Origin: Anseranas semipalmata
Taxonomy: Eukaryota > Chordata > Aves > Anseriformes > Anseranatidae
NCBI GenBank assembly: GCA_013399115.1
Contig: VXAA01001416.1
Location: 296,016-360,015 of the forward strand
Direction: 5' to 3'
DNA: 64,000 nucleotides
The notes under the pieces were generated by a model. That model was given only the letters and a program-made list of their open reading frames with translations. It was not told the origin of the DNA and made no database searches. Each line of letters starts with the position of its first letter. Position 1 is the first letter of the stretch. Below, piece after piece: positions 37,469 to 50,837 of this stretch. A program made the translations under genes and the position numbers.

Positions 37469-40130
37469 CAGGCTCAGTAATGTACTTTGCCCACAAGGCT
37501 TTCTGTGTAACTTTGGATTAAGAATATACACTTTGTACTTTATTTCCCAACAGAAAGAGATGTAATATTTTATCACTCTTTTTGCCATTATCTAAGTAGA
37601 TGCGATGGGAAGCCATCTCTCTGTATGTGCAGATATTGAACCTAAGGAAGCAAGTCTGTAATATCAACTGAAGTTTTAAACTCAGACAAACAACAAATAA
37701 TTATAACCAACAAGAACGCCCAATTTCACATCATATATACATTTCAAACCACTTTTAAAAACAAAGAGCCACGCTACACTAACATTTTTCCATCAGGCTT
37801 TCTTAATGATTATTGTGTGTTTTGTGATAAATCATTTAAGGCAAAATCATTCTCACAAAGCAGCCTACTGTTTTTAAAATTAGAGTGGATTCTGAGCCAT
37901 CTCACTGTAAAATATATTTCTATGGAATAACTGCAATGTAATATGTCATAGGCTTCTAGGTGATAAGCACGGATACCTGAGGATTGTAACACAAGCAGTA
38001 ACTGTGAACCATAAATTTGAAATGTGATAAATAAATGCGATATGGTCCAACACTCCTTAAAATTAAAATAAATTCTCCCCTTGGCTTCAGTGGGCTTTGG
38101 ATCATGCTCTAGTGTGTGCCAATCATTATTCTTTTCAGTATGCTTATAATTGATTTCTCCAAGGGGAATGTCTGGGGTAAAGAATTTTGAGAATTAAATA
38201 TAAACCCACATCAAGATTTAGAAGAGAAGAAGAATTTACTGAAGACATCAAGACAATTAATGAAGTGGAAGACATTCTCAGGAACCTGATGTCTCAGCAC
38301 CATCTCAAAGTAAACAAACAGTGCTGGAATCTGTGGTTTCCTAGGCTGTTTTATGCAGTTTTAAATGACATTGCCCCTCAAGACTTCTTTTAACTTCTTA
38401 TCTATTTTATACCACGTACAGAAGAATGCATATGTATTACTCTAGCCAAATATTTATCATTGACAGATTGTGCTGTAGATGACCCATTGCCAGCACAACG
38501 CAGCTACTGAAAAGGCAAAAGGTCATTAAAGGATAGATTAGCTTCCAGAAAGTGGGAAAACACAAGAAGATGCAACATACCCGGTGTGTGTCTATGACCA
38601 TATCTTAACTGGCAAGCAGTAAAATAAAACTGGGGCAGAACTGTAGAGTAAAACAATTAGTGCTGAAGACCTGATGTTCACTTTATTTTGAGGCTTTTAT
38701 TTTGGACAAGCTGGGGTCTGGTCCTGGCAGCTGAACACCCAGTGAGTAGTTGAAGTACACCAAACTGGTTCCCACAGTGCATTTGTCCAGTCAGTTTCAT
38801 CCGAGAGCAATCCAGGTCAAGCACTGCTTCGTATTATGAACCAGAGCTCAGTAAGTGTGGCAGCTAGGAAATTCGAAAGCATAACCTTGATCAAAAGACA
38901 GTACAGGCATAAAACTCAAAGAAGGCAAAAAGAAAATACAGATCTTCATGTATTGTGCCAAGAGATTCCGAAAGGAAACATGGAAGTGTGGCTTAGCATA
39001 AAGAGGGATCCTTCATCAAGCATCTTATTCCACTTTACCTACAGGTCTACATCCTGTACTGATTTCTGACCCTTTATGTCCATCCATTCTTACAGAAGAA
39101 AGAGGCATAACCATGATAAGCAGTGGGGTAATAGGAATTGCCAAAGATGCACTGTCTGAGGTAATTTTTAAGTAAATCTACCCCAAAATCTTAAAAACAC
39201 AAAACTCTTACGCTAAATGGAAAGCTTAGTACAAAAGCAAATTTGTTATTTAATCAAGGGAATTGATTGACAGCAAATAAGGTAAGAGCTACAAGGATCA
39301 CATCACTTCCCTTTAAAAAAGTTCAGTGTCAAATTCTTGAATACAAAGTTTCCTCTTTAAAACAACAAATCCACACAGCTGGACATCAAGAGCAAAATGC
39401 TGCTAGATATAACACAAACACTCAGGATTAGGTGGAAAGGGAAATAGTTTTCCTGCCTTACACAAACATCCGAGATGTTGCATTAAAACCAAGTTGATAC
39501 TTGTAAGGGTTTTAACCAAGACCTGTTAAGAGAAAGGACCACCCACACTCCCAAAGTTGAGGAAATTTTGTTTAGAGTATTCAGGAAACTAAGGTTTAAG
39601 AGCTTAAATTCTTACTTAGAATAGGAAGAAACAAGCTCGTACTGCAGGGAACGCACTATGGTACATTCCCTTATTTTGATCTGAAATTCTGCCTGACAGG
39701 AACGCCTGGCTGCTGTTCTGCCAACTTTTTTGTTCGTTTGCTTGAAATGAATCAACATTTTCTAGTCAAAACAGAAAACTCCTATTCAGTTCCAGAGTCC
39801 ATGAAGTGGTGGTGAGAAGAAAAATTCAGACTAGAGCCTGATACAACTGCAGTAGGCTGTTTACTTATAAAACCTACTGCTACTGCTAGGCATTACACAA
39901 GCACGCCAAAAGACTTCTTTAGAAATCAGGAGGCATAAACATATCATCCTGAACACCAGTATGTTAGCTAATTTAAAATATAAATGTTAGTATAGAGACA
40001 GATTCCTAACAGCTTCCGCAAAAATTGGCATTATTCAGTAACCTATTTTGAAACATAATGCCTTCAAATCAGACTCATCACTAGACACTCAACTCAGTGC
40101 CCAGGATACAGCACAAGAATTGATTTAGAG
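37469..40130. other. AT-rich sequence, no gene seen
   Basis: Two plus-strand frames of 68 and 77 codons (38187-38393, 38836-39069) look moderately protein-like but lack clear splice borders and resemble no family. Nothing is called. Confidence 0.4.
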
Positions 40131-40375
40131 TGCCTGCAGCCATTCCCCAGTACCGAGCCACCCGTGCTGCTCTCACCCAGATCCACTCCAGTTTTCCAGA
40201 CCGGAGCACGGCCGGCAAGGCACGCGTCCCCTCTTCCCTGCCCCACAGCAACAGCAGCGGGGTGCCGTGCACCAGGGCTAACACAGGAGGGACAGGCTCA
40301 CCGCAGCTCCGAGTCTTGTGCTTCACACGCTGGCGACGTTAGCCCACCGTTGCACCCACGCACCCACGTTATCCA
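40131..40375. other. GC/CpG-rich block of unknown nature
   Basis: CpG-bearing words ('gaccggagcacggccggcaa', 'cacgcgtcccctcttccctg', 'cacgctggcgacgttagccc') cluster in about 240 bases within AT-rich DNA. On the minus strand GAGCTGCG/gtgagcct is a good donor at about 40300, so a small GC-rich exon is conceivable, but no peptide is distinctive. Confidence 0.35.
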
Positions 40376-41349
40376 TTACCTCCAGCCACAGCTCTGCAGA
40401 TAAGGCTGAATCACTGCAGTGGCAATTTCACCATCAGGCTCTGATGTATGTATAAAGGTTTTTGAAAGATCATCTGTAGCATGTGGACTCAGAACTATAT
40501 ATTAGAGAAGGGAACTATATATTAGAGGAGTATAGCAACATATCTTAGACTTCTGTTGACTACTGAAATACTAAACAGACTTTTTTTTTAAATCATATTT
40601 TAGCCATGTAACATTTTCTTTGTACGTTTTCAAAGCATCTGCATACATGGACATCTATCTGAAAGCTGTCCAAGCATATGTTGTGTTCTTCCAAAAAAGG
40701 AAAAAAAAATTTTTTTTTTTTTGGAAGATTTTTAAAAGTTCTTTATCTCCACAAAGGCATCAGTGTGCTTCATTTATAAGATAAACTGGCTTTATTGCAC
40801 AACATCTTTGATTTCCTATGTATAGGCAATGGTCATTGACTGAATCGAAAAGATGCAAGTCAAAGTATATATTCTGGAAAATCTAAAACAAACATGTAGG
40901 TTAAAGTCCAGGCAAGCAGACTCTTCAAAACTGAGAACATTTGCCCATCTTAGATGCAAAAACTGGTAGCTCTTGAGAGCCGTGTAATCCACAAGAGATC
41001 TACAGCGTTGAGCAACATCCATATTTGCCCAGGTTTGTCTACAAAATACTGAAGTGTTCAACTTGTACACCTAAGGTATCAGCAGGTGCACTTTCTGTAC
41101 ACGCTGCTGTCATATAACGAAACCAACTATTTTGCAAGACCACTAGAACTACCATTTCAGGCCAAATATAAATTCCCATAACTGCATAAATTGCTATTGT
41201 TCTAACTAGTTCCCCTTTGGTTACGATCTCACCAGAGAAAGTGGTCCTCATCTGAGAGAAAATAAGCTAAAAACAAAAACAAAACAACCACGCATGACAC
41301 GTCTCATCAACAAAAAGGACAAAGTAGGTGAAAGCTCGTAGCATCTTAC
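40376..41349. other. AT-rich sequence with an A/T hairpin, no firm gene
   Basis: The hairpin at 40688 is listed separately. Minus-strand frames at 40816-41070 and 41039-41251 are open, and the latter is preceded by a fine acceptor (gcttattttctctcag), but only weak or very close donors follow, so no exon is called. Confidence 0.4.
40688..40727. repeat. Inverted A/T-rich hairpin
   Basis: The arms CTTCCAAAAAA and TTTTTTGGAAG are exact reverse complements, and an A run joins directly to a T run at the centre. It could fold almost end to end. Confidence 0.75.
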
Positions 41350-41508
41350 ACATACGATGTTCTCTAGTGAATGCCACGTTAAAGTACTCATACGATGACA
41401 AAGCCTGTGTTCCCACTTCTGCACGATGACACAACTGAGTCAGGCCAAAGACCCACGCGGCTTGGTACCACAATGCTCCAGCAGTGGCTAAAAAAGGCCC
41501 AGGCAATA
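41350..41508 (-). CDS. Candidate 159-bp exon, gene unknown
   Basis: On the minus strand a very good acceptor (aatcttttcctgttcttgtag) ends at 41509 and a donor ATGT/gtaaga follows at 41349. One frame only is open: two leading bases, 52 codons, one trailing base (phase 1-1). The peptide has LPGPFLATAGALWYQAAWVF then GLTQLCHRAEVGTQALSSYE and FNVAFTREHRM. CpG sites are unusually frequent for the region (gccgcg, catcgt, aacgtg). No known domain recognised. Confidence 0.35.
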
Positions 41509-44500
41509 CTACAAGAACAGGAAAAGATTACATAGTGTTTCCTCCTCAAAATAACCCCACAGGCTATAGGAGACTGGAAAATTATCTTTGCATATGCTAA
41601 CCTTTATTGATTATTATGCTTTAATGTTCATATTAAAAATACCTACTGGATTTTTTTAGGAAATAAAAACAGTTATACTTGTAAAAATAAATGGTAAGCT
41701 CTTTGGTCTTTGATGCTTTACGATGTAAATTATTTTAGCCTACAGTTGAAGTTTGTCCTCTCAGAATATGGGCCAGTCTAGGTTAAAAATAAAGCTAATT
41801 ATCTCATCCAACCATTGTAGCCAACTTCTCCATTCAGGAATCAGTAAGAATCAGAAAAACCTAGAAATGCAGATAGAAGAATTTGCTCTATGCATATACT
41901 AACGTCCCCCTCTGCTGAAATCGGAGGGAAGAAATAGGTATGTTCACTGCCACGGGACACAACAGGTGAGCCCCAGGTGAAATGTGCCTTGCAAGGTACT
42001 GATACACAACTCTGCAATGCTTCAGGAGCTGATGCTTCAATAAAGAAGAAAAAGCAGCAGCTCCCTTTGCCACAGCCCACTTTCATCTCATTCAGGACTT
42101 CTCTCCATTTTACCCCTAGCTGGGGGAAAACAACGAACCCTAGCTAAGCAGGTATTTAGAATGATAATGGGAAAAAAACCCTAAGAGTGTTATACTGTCT
42201 TTTGAGTGCAACAGAACGGGATGCATATTTGCACGTGCATATATTGGCAAAGGAATAAGCAAACAAAGTCAAAATCAAGCTAAAACAATCAACCATGTGA
42301 ACAATAAACAGGGAAGCACTGTAGTAGCAGAACAGATGGACAGAGAAATTAAGTGCAGATTCTTCTCTGTAATAGATTATATATAGCATTAACTTTGCTA
42401 GGTTCAATTTTAAACAATGCTTATTAATAATGCATTATTTAGTTTAACAATGTCTTACAGTAAGAAAAGAAAGTTTAAGGATTAACAGATTTATTCCTCC
42501 TGAAACATATGTGTAAGGAAAATGCTGAAATATTGTTTATAGCAAGCTGCTGCAGCTACTAATATAATCTCTGAAAGGTTACAGATTCTGTCTTTTAAGC
42601 AAAAATATCTGTGACATTTGGATCTGTTTGTTTAAAACTGCAGACTGACAGAATTGGGACAAAAACACACCGCTAAAGAGAATAGATGCAGTGATGTTAT
42701 ACGCATCTACTTGCTATACTGATATTTAAAACACATCCCTCAACATGAATATTTTTCTCTATTTTTGCTAATTAATTTTCTTTAAAGTCGTTGCCGTAAT
42801 TCAAAAGGATGATAATTGGACACATTTTTAACATAAAAAATAAACCCTTCAATGCTTCCTCAGAGTGTGATCTTTTCTTCTCCTAAATTATGAAGTTACC
42901 TGTCAGTCGTCAAAAGTACTTTAAAGTCCTTAAAAATTAAAAGTGTTTAAAGTTATGGACTTAAGGGACTTTAAGAGACTTTTACTTTCCCAAATTTCCT
43001 CTAGTGTGATCAAAACAAAGAACGTCTTACTAGTGAACCAGAAAGAGGAAGAAAAAAAAAAAAAAAAAAAGAGATGAACAAAGAAAATCATTGTCCATGA
43101 TTGTGCAGGGAAATGGCTCAATAGCTGCTATTTACTAAGCTTAGTACTGTTCATATTACGTAGGTAGTGCCTGAAATACAAAGCGTATGATGCCACAGAG
43201 ATTAATTGTATTAGCAAACCATTCCCCTTTCTCCCTAAAACCAAGAGTAGCTCAGGCAGATGTGAAGTTGGTGTCACCAACTCATCTCAAGCTGTTGCCA
43301 TCACAAAGCAGCAGAACTAGGCAAGTTAACTCTCCCATAAATCCAATTATTCAACACTTGCTGCTTTCTATGGGTGCCCTTGCCTCCACTGAAATAAAGA
43401 TAATCCTTCCACTCAGGAACAACTAAAATCAGCATGTTGCAATTTCTGCTTAACCGTTAGGAAGAAGAAAAGCTCATGAAATTGCAAGTCTTGCTTCTAA
43501 GACTGAACTGAAGACCTTCTTATTGCCACCAAACCTCAATCAAACATCTGAACATAAATCTGCAGAGCTTGAGGGCATCTTCCTTTTCTCGTGATAATCT
43601 TCTGCCTTCTGATTACAGTGGACAGTCGCACACTGCGCTCTCCCCTCTCAATACTGCACAGTTTCATGGCATCACTGCTACCACAGGTAGCCCCTTTAAA
43701 CATTTAGGAAAAGAAGTTTCACATGTATTTTGCATTCATATTTTCTTTTTGGTGAGCTTGTTTTTTCTCCTGTAAGAGCAATACCTCAGAACCGAGCTCA
43801 GAAAACCCTTTACCACAGGGTATTTCACTGAAAGTTGTAAGGGAAACTGGAAGAATGAGAGGAATTTGAGACAATGCGAATGCAGCTGAGTACTGTAATG
43901 TCATCTCACTCAAAGTAAACACAAGTAAAAGCAGAGACCAAGGAGAATATGCTGGTTGCAGTTCTGTTAAAAGAACTAAGGAAGAAGGGAGTAACAAGAA
44001 TGTGGTAGAGAACTACCTAAAATAAACTAAAAAATTCTTGATTAAAAAATAAAAATAAAAAAATCAAAGGGACAAGCACTGCCTCCAAGCTCTAAGACCA
44101 GTACAAAGAGTCAAAGAACCTTCATTTTTCTTCCCTTTGGAGAATTCCGTTATCATTTCAAGACATCCTTATTCAGAATGAAAATATAACATCAGTTCCA
44201 GCTGTCAGGTACACTCTGCAACAGAGAAGCTAGACTAAGGGAAAACTGGAATGTAATGGAAACGTACTGCAAAAGGCAGTTGGTAGCACCCAGGCACATC
44301 GCTGTCCGTTTTTGTTTTTGTTTGGTGATCTCTGCTACTCTGCATTGTACAAAGTACAGCCTCCCAGACTAGTTGGTGTAGTTCACTTGTTTACTGAAAT
44401 CTGTACCTGTAAGATGGGATATCTGGATGAAATGTAATGGACTGTGATATGTAAAAAGTCACATTGGATAAACTAAATGGTTCTTTTGGCTTTTGAGCTA

Positions 44501-46957
44501 TAGAAATAGTCTAATTGTCACTGTTTACAAAGAGGGCTTATTTAACAATACTTTGGCAGCACAGAAATGTTTCAGAATACCGAAGTGGCCGTATAACTAC
44601 AGGTATTAAAGGTTAAATGATCCAGCAATAACACACTACAAATTCAGAACCACAAATGAATCCTATACATCCTTTTAAGTAGGTAGAATAGATATTAGAA
44701 AAATTGTTGTAATCTGAAAGTACGATAGCTTGTGTTCTGCTCATCGACTGCTGTCTCCTTTCCCCTTTCTCCCAGTCCAAGCAGTACTTACATAAAACAT
44801 CTCTTTGGCGCTCTTTTTCTTCTGAATATTCTCATCAGTTTTCTTTCAGGTTTCCTTTGATTAACTGTCCCCTATCCCTTCACAGCCATTGGGGTACATA
44901 TCGAGCAGAACGTCAACCTTTCTCACACCACCCCAACCTGAAGAATTTCTCTCGAGCAAAGCATTTATTTCTGCACATTCATAAGTGTTAGACAGACATG
45001 ATAAGGATCTGTAATGACATGAGATAATCAGCCTATGCCTCAAGAATTTATTTAGAACAGCAGCAAAATTCATTTTATCTCAGTGACTCTAATATCAAGA
45101 TTAAAGCATTTAACTAGATATATAAATATTCTATGAATATACATGTTTTTTAAACATCTACTTTAATTTTCTTTCATTCAGTCACCATGTCTGCAACAAG
45201 GAAGCACTTAAGTTATGAGAAGGCAGCATTTGAATTTACAGTGCAACCAGTAAGAACAATTAATTGAAGAAAAAGTACCAGGAACTAATTAAGAACCACT
45301 TTTTGAAGTAACAGAGTACAAATGCTTTTCCTGAATTCCTGTGATACTGTTTAAAAATTCATCAAAAGAACTTCCACATAATGTTGGGCTTTGAAACATA
45401 TACTCAAAGTCAGTGTTACCATAGATCTCCCTGCCCATTTTTAGTGTGATTGCCTGAGGAGGCAAAGATGACGCGATTACGCTGCATGCCAGCATCCCTC
45501 TTGCCAGCCCCTACACCTTCAAAGTTGTTGTCCAGTTTCCATCAAAAACAGAAAAGGATTAAAAGGCTCAAAAGTAATGGTATTTTCTTGAGTTTGAAAA
45601 ACTGTTTTTCAGGTAGAGAGAGAAATTATTGGCTCTTCTGAGAACCTGGACTCTATATACTCTTTAATCAGTAGCTGGGGAGACAATCAGCTTCCACAAA
45701 GCTGCAGCACACGCACACTGCCACATGCACAGGTTTCTTAGAAGGATTAATTGTACCCAATGCTTCAGTTTAGAGAGTCACAGTTATTATGTCAGCATCA
45801 CTTAGCTTAACAGCTCACACAAAATCTCATCCACTTATAGACACTACGGAGATAACAAAGTCAAAAGCCCAGGCCAAAATATCCTAGAGCTTCAGCAGTT
45901 GTTGAGAAGCCAAGCGTTGAGTCAGGGTTTGAACTTCATAAAAGCCTCGGTTAATGCTGTAGACTAAATTGCATCATGAGATGCAAGTATTTTATCATCT
46001 CTAATTGTTTGTATCTGAAGTTTGAGTGAGTCTTTCTCTGCTATCTTCGTATTTGTTTTGTAGACATTTAAAGTGAAACAATAAATATGCACAGAAAGAA
46101 GCAGCAGATGACTATTCATGACACTTCTGTAAAGACAGCCAAGAAAAACTTTAAAGCTGTCTCCTCTCTAGAAATAAGCCTATGTGTAACAAGCACTGAA
46201 AAGTATATTATGTTAAATTACAGAGGACAAAAAAAGCCCTCTGTCCACATACCAGTATTGTGTAAAAACTCTTCATCTTCTAGATGAAAGTCCTGCAAGC
46301 TGCCCAAGTCAGCTACCGCACATTAGATTTTCAGTGCACAAGTACCTTGAAGCATATGTTTGAAGCCAAGTGCAGCTGCCTTGGATGTTTGATAAACAAT
46401 TTTTTTTTTTTTTCCAGGACAGGGAGAAAGGTATATTCTGAAATGTAACTGCCAGTTGCTTTACTCTAGAGGGGTTCTCAGTATTTGGACATCATCTTTC
46501 TGATTTTCTCAGAGAAGGAGAACTAAATCTTTCAAAACCCTTTATCTACGTCACTTTTCCTGTTAGTCTACTTAAAACTCATCAAGAGTAATAACTTGCA
46601 GCTCTTAATGGTTCAAACTGGAAACCACCACAAAGAGGACTCTTCTCTGTAATGGAATTGAAGAATTGAAGATACTTGTACATTGTTCAGTATTTAGCAA
46701 AGCTGTAATACTTGATTAAAAATGAATAGCTTAATGTAATTAAGCAGCATCCACACTTTCAGAATTTAATTCTTGACTGAGATGCTTGAGTTCCATGCTA
46801 AATATTTTTTTTTTCAAATTATCAGCGAGCAAAAAGTTATCCAACCTACAAAAACTTATAAATTAGCTTTCAGTAGAAAATCATATTAGTTGTAATTTTA
46901 TATAATTTATGTTCCATAGAAGCTGGATTCCCACAGAAGCTGCCCGAGAGTACTTAC
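41509..46957. other. AT-rich sequence, no gene seen
   Basis: A run of A at 43052-43070 is the only simple feature. Several chance open frames of 70-90 codons were inspected and none was convincing. Confidence 0.45.
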
Positions 46958-47023
46958 AAGGTGACTCATGTATCTGGTTTGCATTAGAAGGGGTACATAT
47001 CAGCTGCCTTAGCTGGTAAACAG
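46958..47023 (-). CDS. Candidate 66-bp exon, gene unknown
   Basis: On the minus strand the acceptor is excellent (cctttgcctttcttcttcattgcttcag, ending at 47024) and the donor CACCTT/gtaagt at 46957 is near-consensus. Exactly one of three frames is open: two leading bases, 21 codons starting VYQLRQLICTPS and ending QIHESP, one trailing base. This is phase 1-1, the same layout as the candidates at 41.4, 33.1 and 20.2 kb. The splice signals are the best in the window, but the exon is too short to identify a family. Confidence 0.4.
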
Positions 47024-49064
47024 CTGAAGCAATGAAGAAGAAAGGCAAAGGAGACCAACAAAGTAGGAAACCCTTTGCCTCTGACATTCTTCCTTGAATT
47101 CCATGTATGTATGAAGGGACCAAACCTTAAGAGAACACAACACAACAAAACAAAAAAAACCATCCGCGAGTTCATAAAACCTATCCACAGTCAGTTTCAA
47201 CTCACTAGACAGCTTTATTAATAGAGATCAAATAGACTACACAGGCTAGGGCACATGGTCAGAGTGACAGTGTTACATGACAAAGCTGTTTTTCCAAACA
47301 CACAGACATTTCCTCAGCACATTTGATCGGGTAGGAGTTGCTGATCACTTCAGAAAAGTTCCTCCAGACACAGCACTATTGACAACAAAATAGGCAAATT
47401 TTCACCCTCAGGAACCTGCCTGTGACAGGCAGCTGATGAAAGACTGCAAATTACTGACGCAATGCATACTGCATATGGCAATCTGCTCCCCTCATGTTGT
47501 ACTGAAATAAAACAGGCACTCAGTAGGTCTTCACACAGAACTTGTTATACTTTACCTCTGTTTTTTTAAGCTTAGATTCTTTAGCTACAGGTTTACACAA
47601 AACTTTCCTGTCAACAGTCTTTGTAAAGTTAAAGAGTAATACATTCCTGTGCCCAAGGTCTTGAAGTGACAATAAAATGATATACTACTTTTTGTCACCT
47701 CCTCCTGAAAAGTATATGCTTTGACTTGGTAGAATAGATGGAACAAACCATGAATGCTGATGTACAAAATGAGAGCGTTTGTTCCACGAACAAGAGAGCC
47801 CTGCAAGTTCACTGCTCTGCTGAGCTATTCACTGGGTACTACACAGAAAAAAGTAACATGACGCTTCAGCAACATTTTAAATTAATAGTTTTCCTTTTAA
47901 ATAACATCATCTATTTCTGTCAAAGCTAGTCATTTACATTTTTCACAGCCAGCCTGAGGGTAGCTCCGGTTCTGAAGACCCTACTCAGGCAAAACAGGAT
48001 TGTGTTTCAATAAGGACTTTATCTTCCACTCTGAAACACTGAGTCTCACGGCTGCAGCCACTGTGTATAGTTATTGTACATGAAAGATGCATTCCACGGT
48101 ACTATACTGTCTCACTGTCTACTCTGAGTGAAGCTCCAGGTCCGGGCCATTTGTTTTTTGCCTTGCCCTACTTCAAAAGATGTCAATCAGAACTTGAATA
48201 TTGCCTTCTGATACGAACATGGAAAAATGCCTAAAGCTATCCGAATTAAGTTTGGCACAAAACATTGCTCTGAAAGTATTATTTAACTAGTTTTAGCCTA
48301 CAGCAACGTTTTACAGCCAAGCTATAAACTCCTTAATAATAAGATGCCTAACAAAAGTGCTGACAGACCGTTCACAGCTTCAGCAGTGCTCATTAAAATG
48401 CACTCAAATAGAACATTCTCTGGATGATGGATTCTCAGCTCTGAGAAGCACCTGACATCTTGATAAACTCATGCATTTCTGGCCACGTGCACAACATACT
48501 CACTTCTCCTAGCTGGACAGCGTGTAATTGCATTACGTTTTGCAAAAATGACGACTTTGGTGCTGAATATTAATGACCTGTTTATTAGCAAACAAAATCA
48601 TACCCTACCTCTATGGAAGAACATGCAACTTTGACCAACATTTCCATAACAATTAACTTCTAAGGAATGCTTTTGCTAAAGACTTTCATAACAGATTGCT
48701 TCACCCCAGGACTTTATTTTTTCTGGATTTCCTAACTCTTCTTTTCATTAATCAATTTAATTTTTAACGTATGCGCTTGTACTACAAGATTTCCTTTTAG
48801 TCACGAGTCACTCCCCTGAAATACTGTGAAGGCACGGCAGTACTGTTTTCTTGTTTAACAGCCATATGATCAAGCATGTGACAAAATGTCACATGTTCAA
48901 GCACAGAAAAGAGGCCTGGTGCCTGGGCCAGGAACAGCACCCAGGCTTGGATTAGGCTTGTAGGCCGCAAACACAAAGGCTGGGAGGACTTCATTCCTGT
49001 GGAGGGGATTCCCAAAAAGCAGCAAACAGAAACCTCACAGATAGTTTTCAGCTGTATGAAATTA
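47024..49064. other. AT-rich sequence, no gene seen
   Basis: No recognisable repeat or exon. Confidence 0.45.
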
Positions 49065-49170
49065 TTAAATCATAGCATAATGTATGCTTTTAGCTAACCC
49101 AACCTCCTTAAGCAGGACTAACTTCACGAATAAGCCAGCTTGCTCGGGGCCTTGTCCCGCCTAGGAAGGA
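49065..49170 (-). mobile_element. CR1: Degraded CR1 3' fragment
   Basis: 'aatcatagcataatgtatgc', then 'ctaacccaacctccttaagc', 'aggactaacttcacgaataa' and 'tgctcggggccttgtcccgc' follow the order of a reverse-complement CR1 3' end (ATCATAGAAT, CCAACC, AAGCAGGGTCAACT, TTGCTCAGGACCTTGTCC). It is heavily diverged. Confidence 0.55.
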
Positions 49171-49490
49171 AGTCCCAGTCCTAACCCGTAGGGCAGCGCC
49201 GGGGGAGACTCAGGCCCATGTTTCCCCCACAAAGCACACAGCTGCAGAGCTGCTTCTAATGCTCTTGAAAATAGCTCTGACACGCATGCAACTACTAAAT
49301 ATTTACAGGGCTCCAGCGTAAGAGGCAAAGAGGACGCACAAACCTCTCGGCTGGGAGAGCGCAGGCCCAGCTCCCCTCCTCGTTCCAGCGACTGCGGCAG
49401 TCGGCGTTACGCCACCATTTCATGCAGCGCCAGAGTCACCGGGGCAAGAACTGGAACCCAGCCCAACTCCTGACCACCACCCCACGGAGC
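49171..49490. other. GC/CpG-rich block of unknown nature
   Basis: CpG-dense words appear at 49195-49205 and 49350-49440 ('gcgactgcggcagtcggcgt', 'gcagcgccagagtcaccggg'). A plus-strand frame of 70 codons begins with an ATG at 49422, with no recognised product. It could be a small CpG island or an unassigned exon. Confidence 0.35.
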
Positions 49491-50800
49491 CGTACCTCAA
49501 CGTTTCACACTAGATGTGCTATTTCATTCACGGCAGTACAGAACACGAGGGAAGTCCACCGACTCCTCAGAGGTGTTTTCCAGTCACAGATCCTCCCATA
49601 CAATGATTATCTTAATACAGAAGTGGAAGTTTGATACAAAGCCTTACTGGCGGTACACTGTTCAGAAAAGTGCTTCAATCCAATAACACGGAAGGTACAA
49701 GAAAACAAGATGACTGACTGAAGAGCACAGATAAGAGTTTACAACTCAAAGCTTGACAGAGTTAAATGAATTATTTAATTAAAATGTAAAATGTATTTGT
49801 TATAAATCTTTCCTGACTTCAAAAAAAGCTTTTTTTTTTTTTTTTTTAATTGGAAGCCTGTGAAACATCTGTTTTCCAGCATGAAAACATAATTTGCCGT
49901 ACCAATTATTGATCTCTACAGACCCTGTAATGGGACTGGCAGTCACAGAACCACACAATTTTCAACATCCATAATGCAGCTGCAGGAAATAATTCTGCTT
50001 TTACAAGGCACGCTCGCCTGAAGTACCAGAATTGAAACATCGTTGCCTAACAGAAAATAGGTGTCATGTATGAGGGTGTACAGTTGTCATCCAATTGGCT
50101 TTTTTTTCCTTGAAAAAACAAGCAAAATGTATTTAAAAAAAAAAAAAGTTTCCTTTGCTTCTCAGGCCTGACTTCTAGACCCCTGAAGCCACTACCGCAA
50201 GTGCCCACGCTATTGCCTTTCTGTAGATTAGCAAGCTAGCCATATGTTGACAACTACTCCTCTCTTACAGTGACCCATCTTTTTATAGCCCTCTATTTAG
50301 TTAGATCACGTATCAGATGAGAAAAATTACAGAATTATTGTAAGAAATTACTATATGCTGTAAACATTGTTACAGAATAGTCAAGAGAAATTACACCCCC
50401 AAACCCTGTCACAAAAGAGAGTCCAAAAGCCAAGAACACCAATGGTCTCAACAGATATTCAGCCACTCTTTTGGGTTTGCTTGCCTTGCAATTTCTTCTC
50501 ACTGTCTTAAATTCTTGGATGTTTGTAAGACGATCTACAGGTGTTCCACATAGGTTTTGCCAGTGTCCACAAAAGGATTTTATGCCCTTTGCTCTGTGAT
50601 ACAGTTCATGAATTCTCTCACATTTCTGACTGTTGCTATGGTATGTTAGAAACCAGAACAATTTTTCCTCTAGAATACCAGTTACTCCAAGGAATTAGCC
50701 CCTTGTACCTCTCCTACCCTATTAGGATTTAGTTCCTGTTAGCATATTTTCTAAAAACCCTCCCAGTATTTTCTCAGAGCTCTTGAAGAAAAAAAAAAAA
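49491..50800. other. AT-rich sequence, no firm gene
   Basis: A minus-strand frame of 108 codons at 50335-50661 has mixed composition (YLLRPLVFLAFGLSFV near its end), but no clear acceptor or donor pair delimits it, so it is left uncalled. Confidence 0.4.
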
Positions 50801-50837
50801 NNNNNNNNNNNNNNNNNNNNNNNNNNNNNNNNNNNNN
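50801..50837. other. Assembly gap (37 N)
   Basis: An N run that directly follows poly(A). Confidence 0.99.

Noticed and set aside
41039..41251. Minus-strand segment after a strong acceptor (gcttattttctctcag)
   Set aside because: The only good donor lies 19 bases in and later donors are weak; an exon cannot be supported.
50335..50661. 108-codon minus-strand frame near the third gap
   Set aside because: No paired splice signals and no recognisable protein family.
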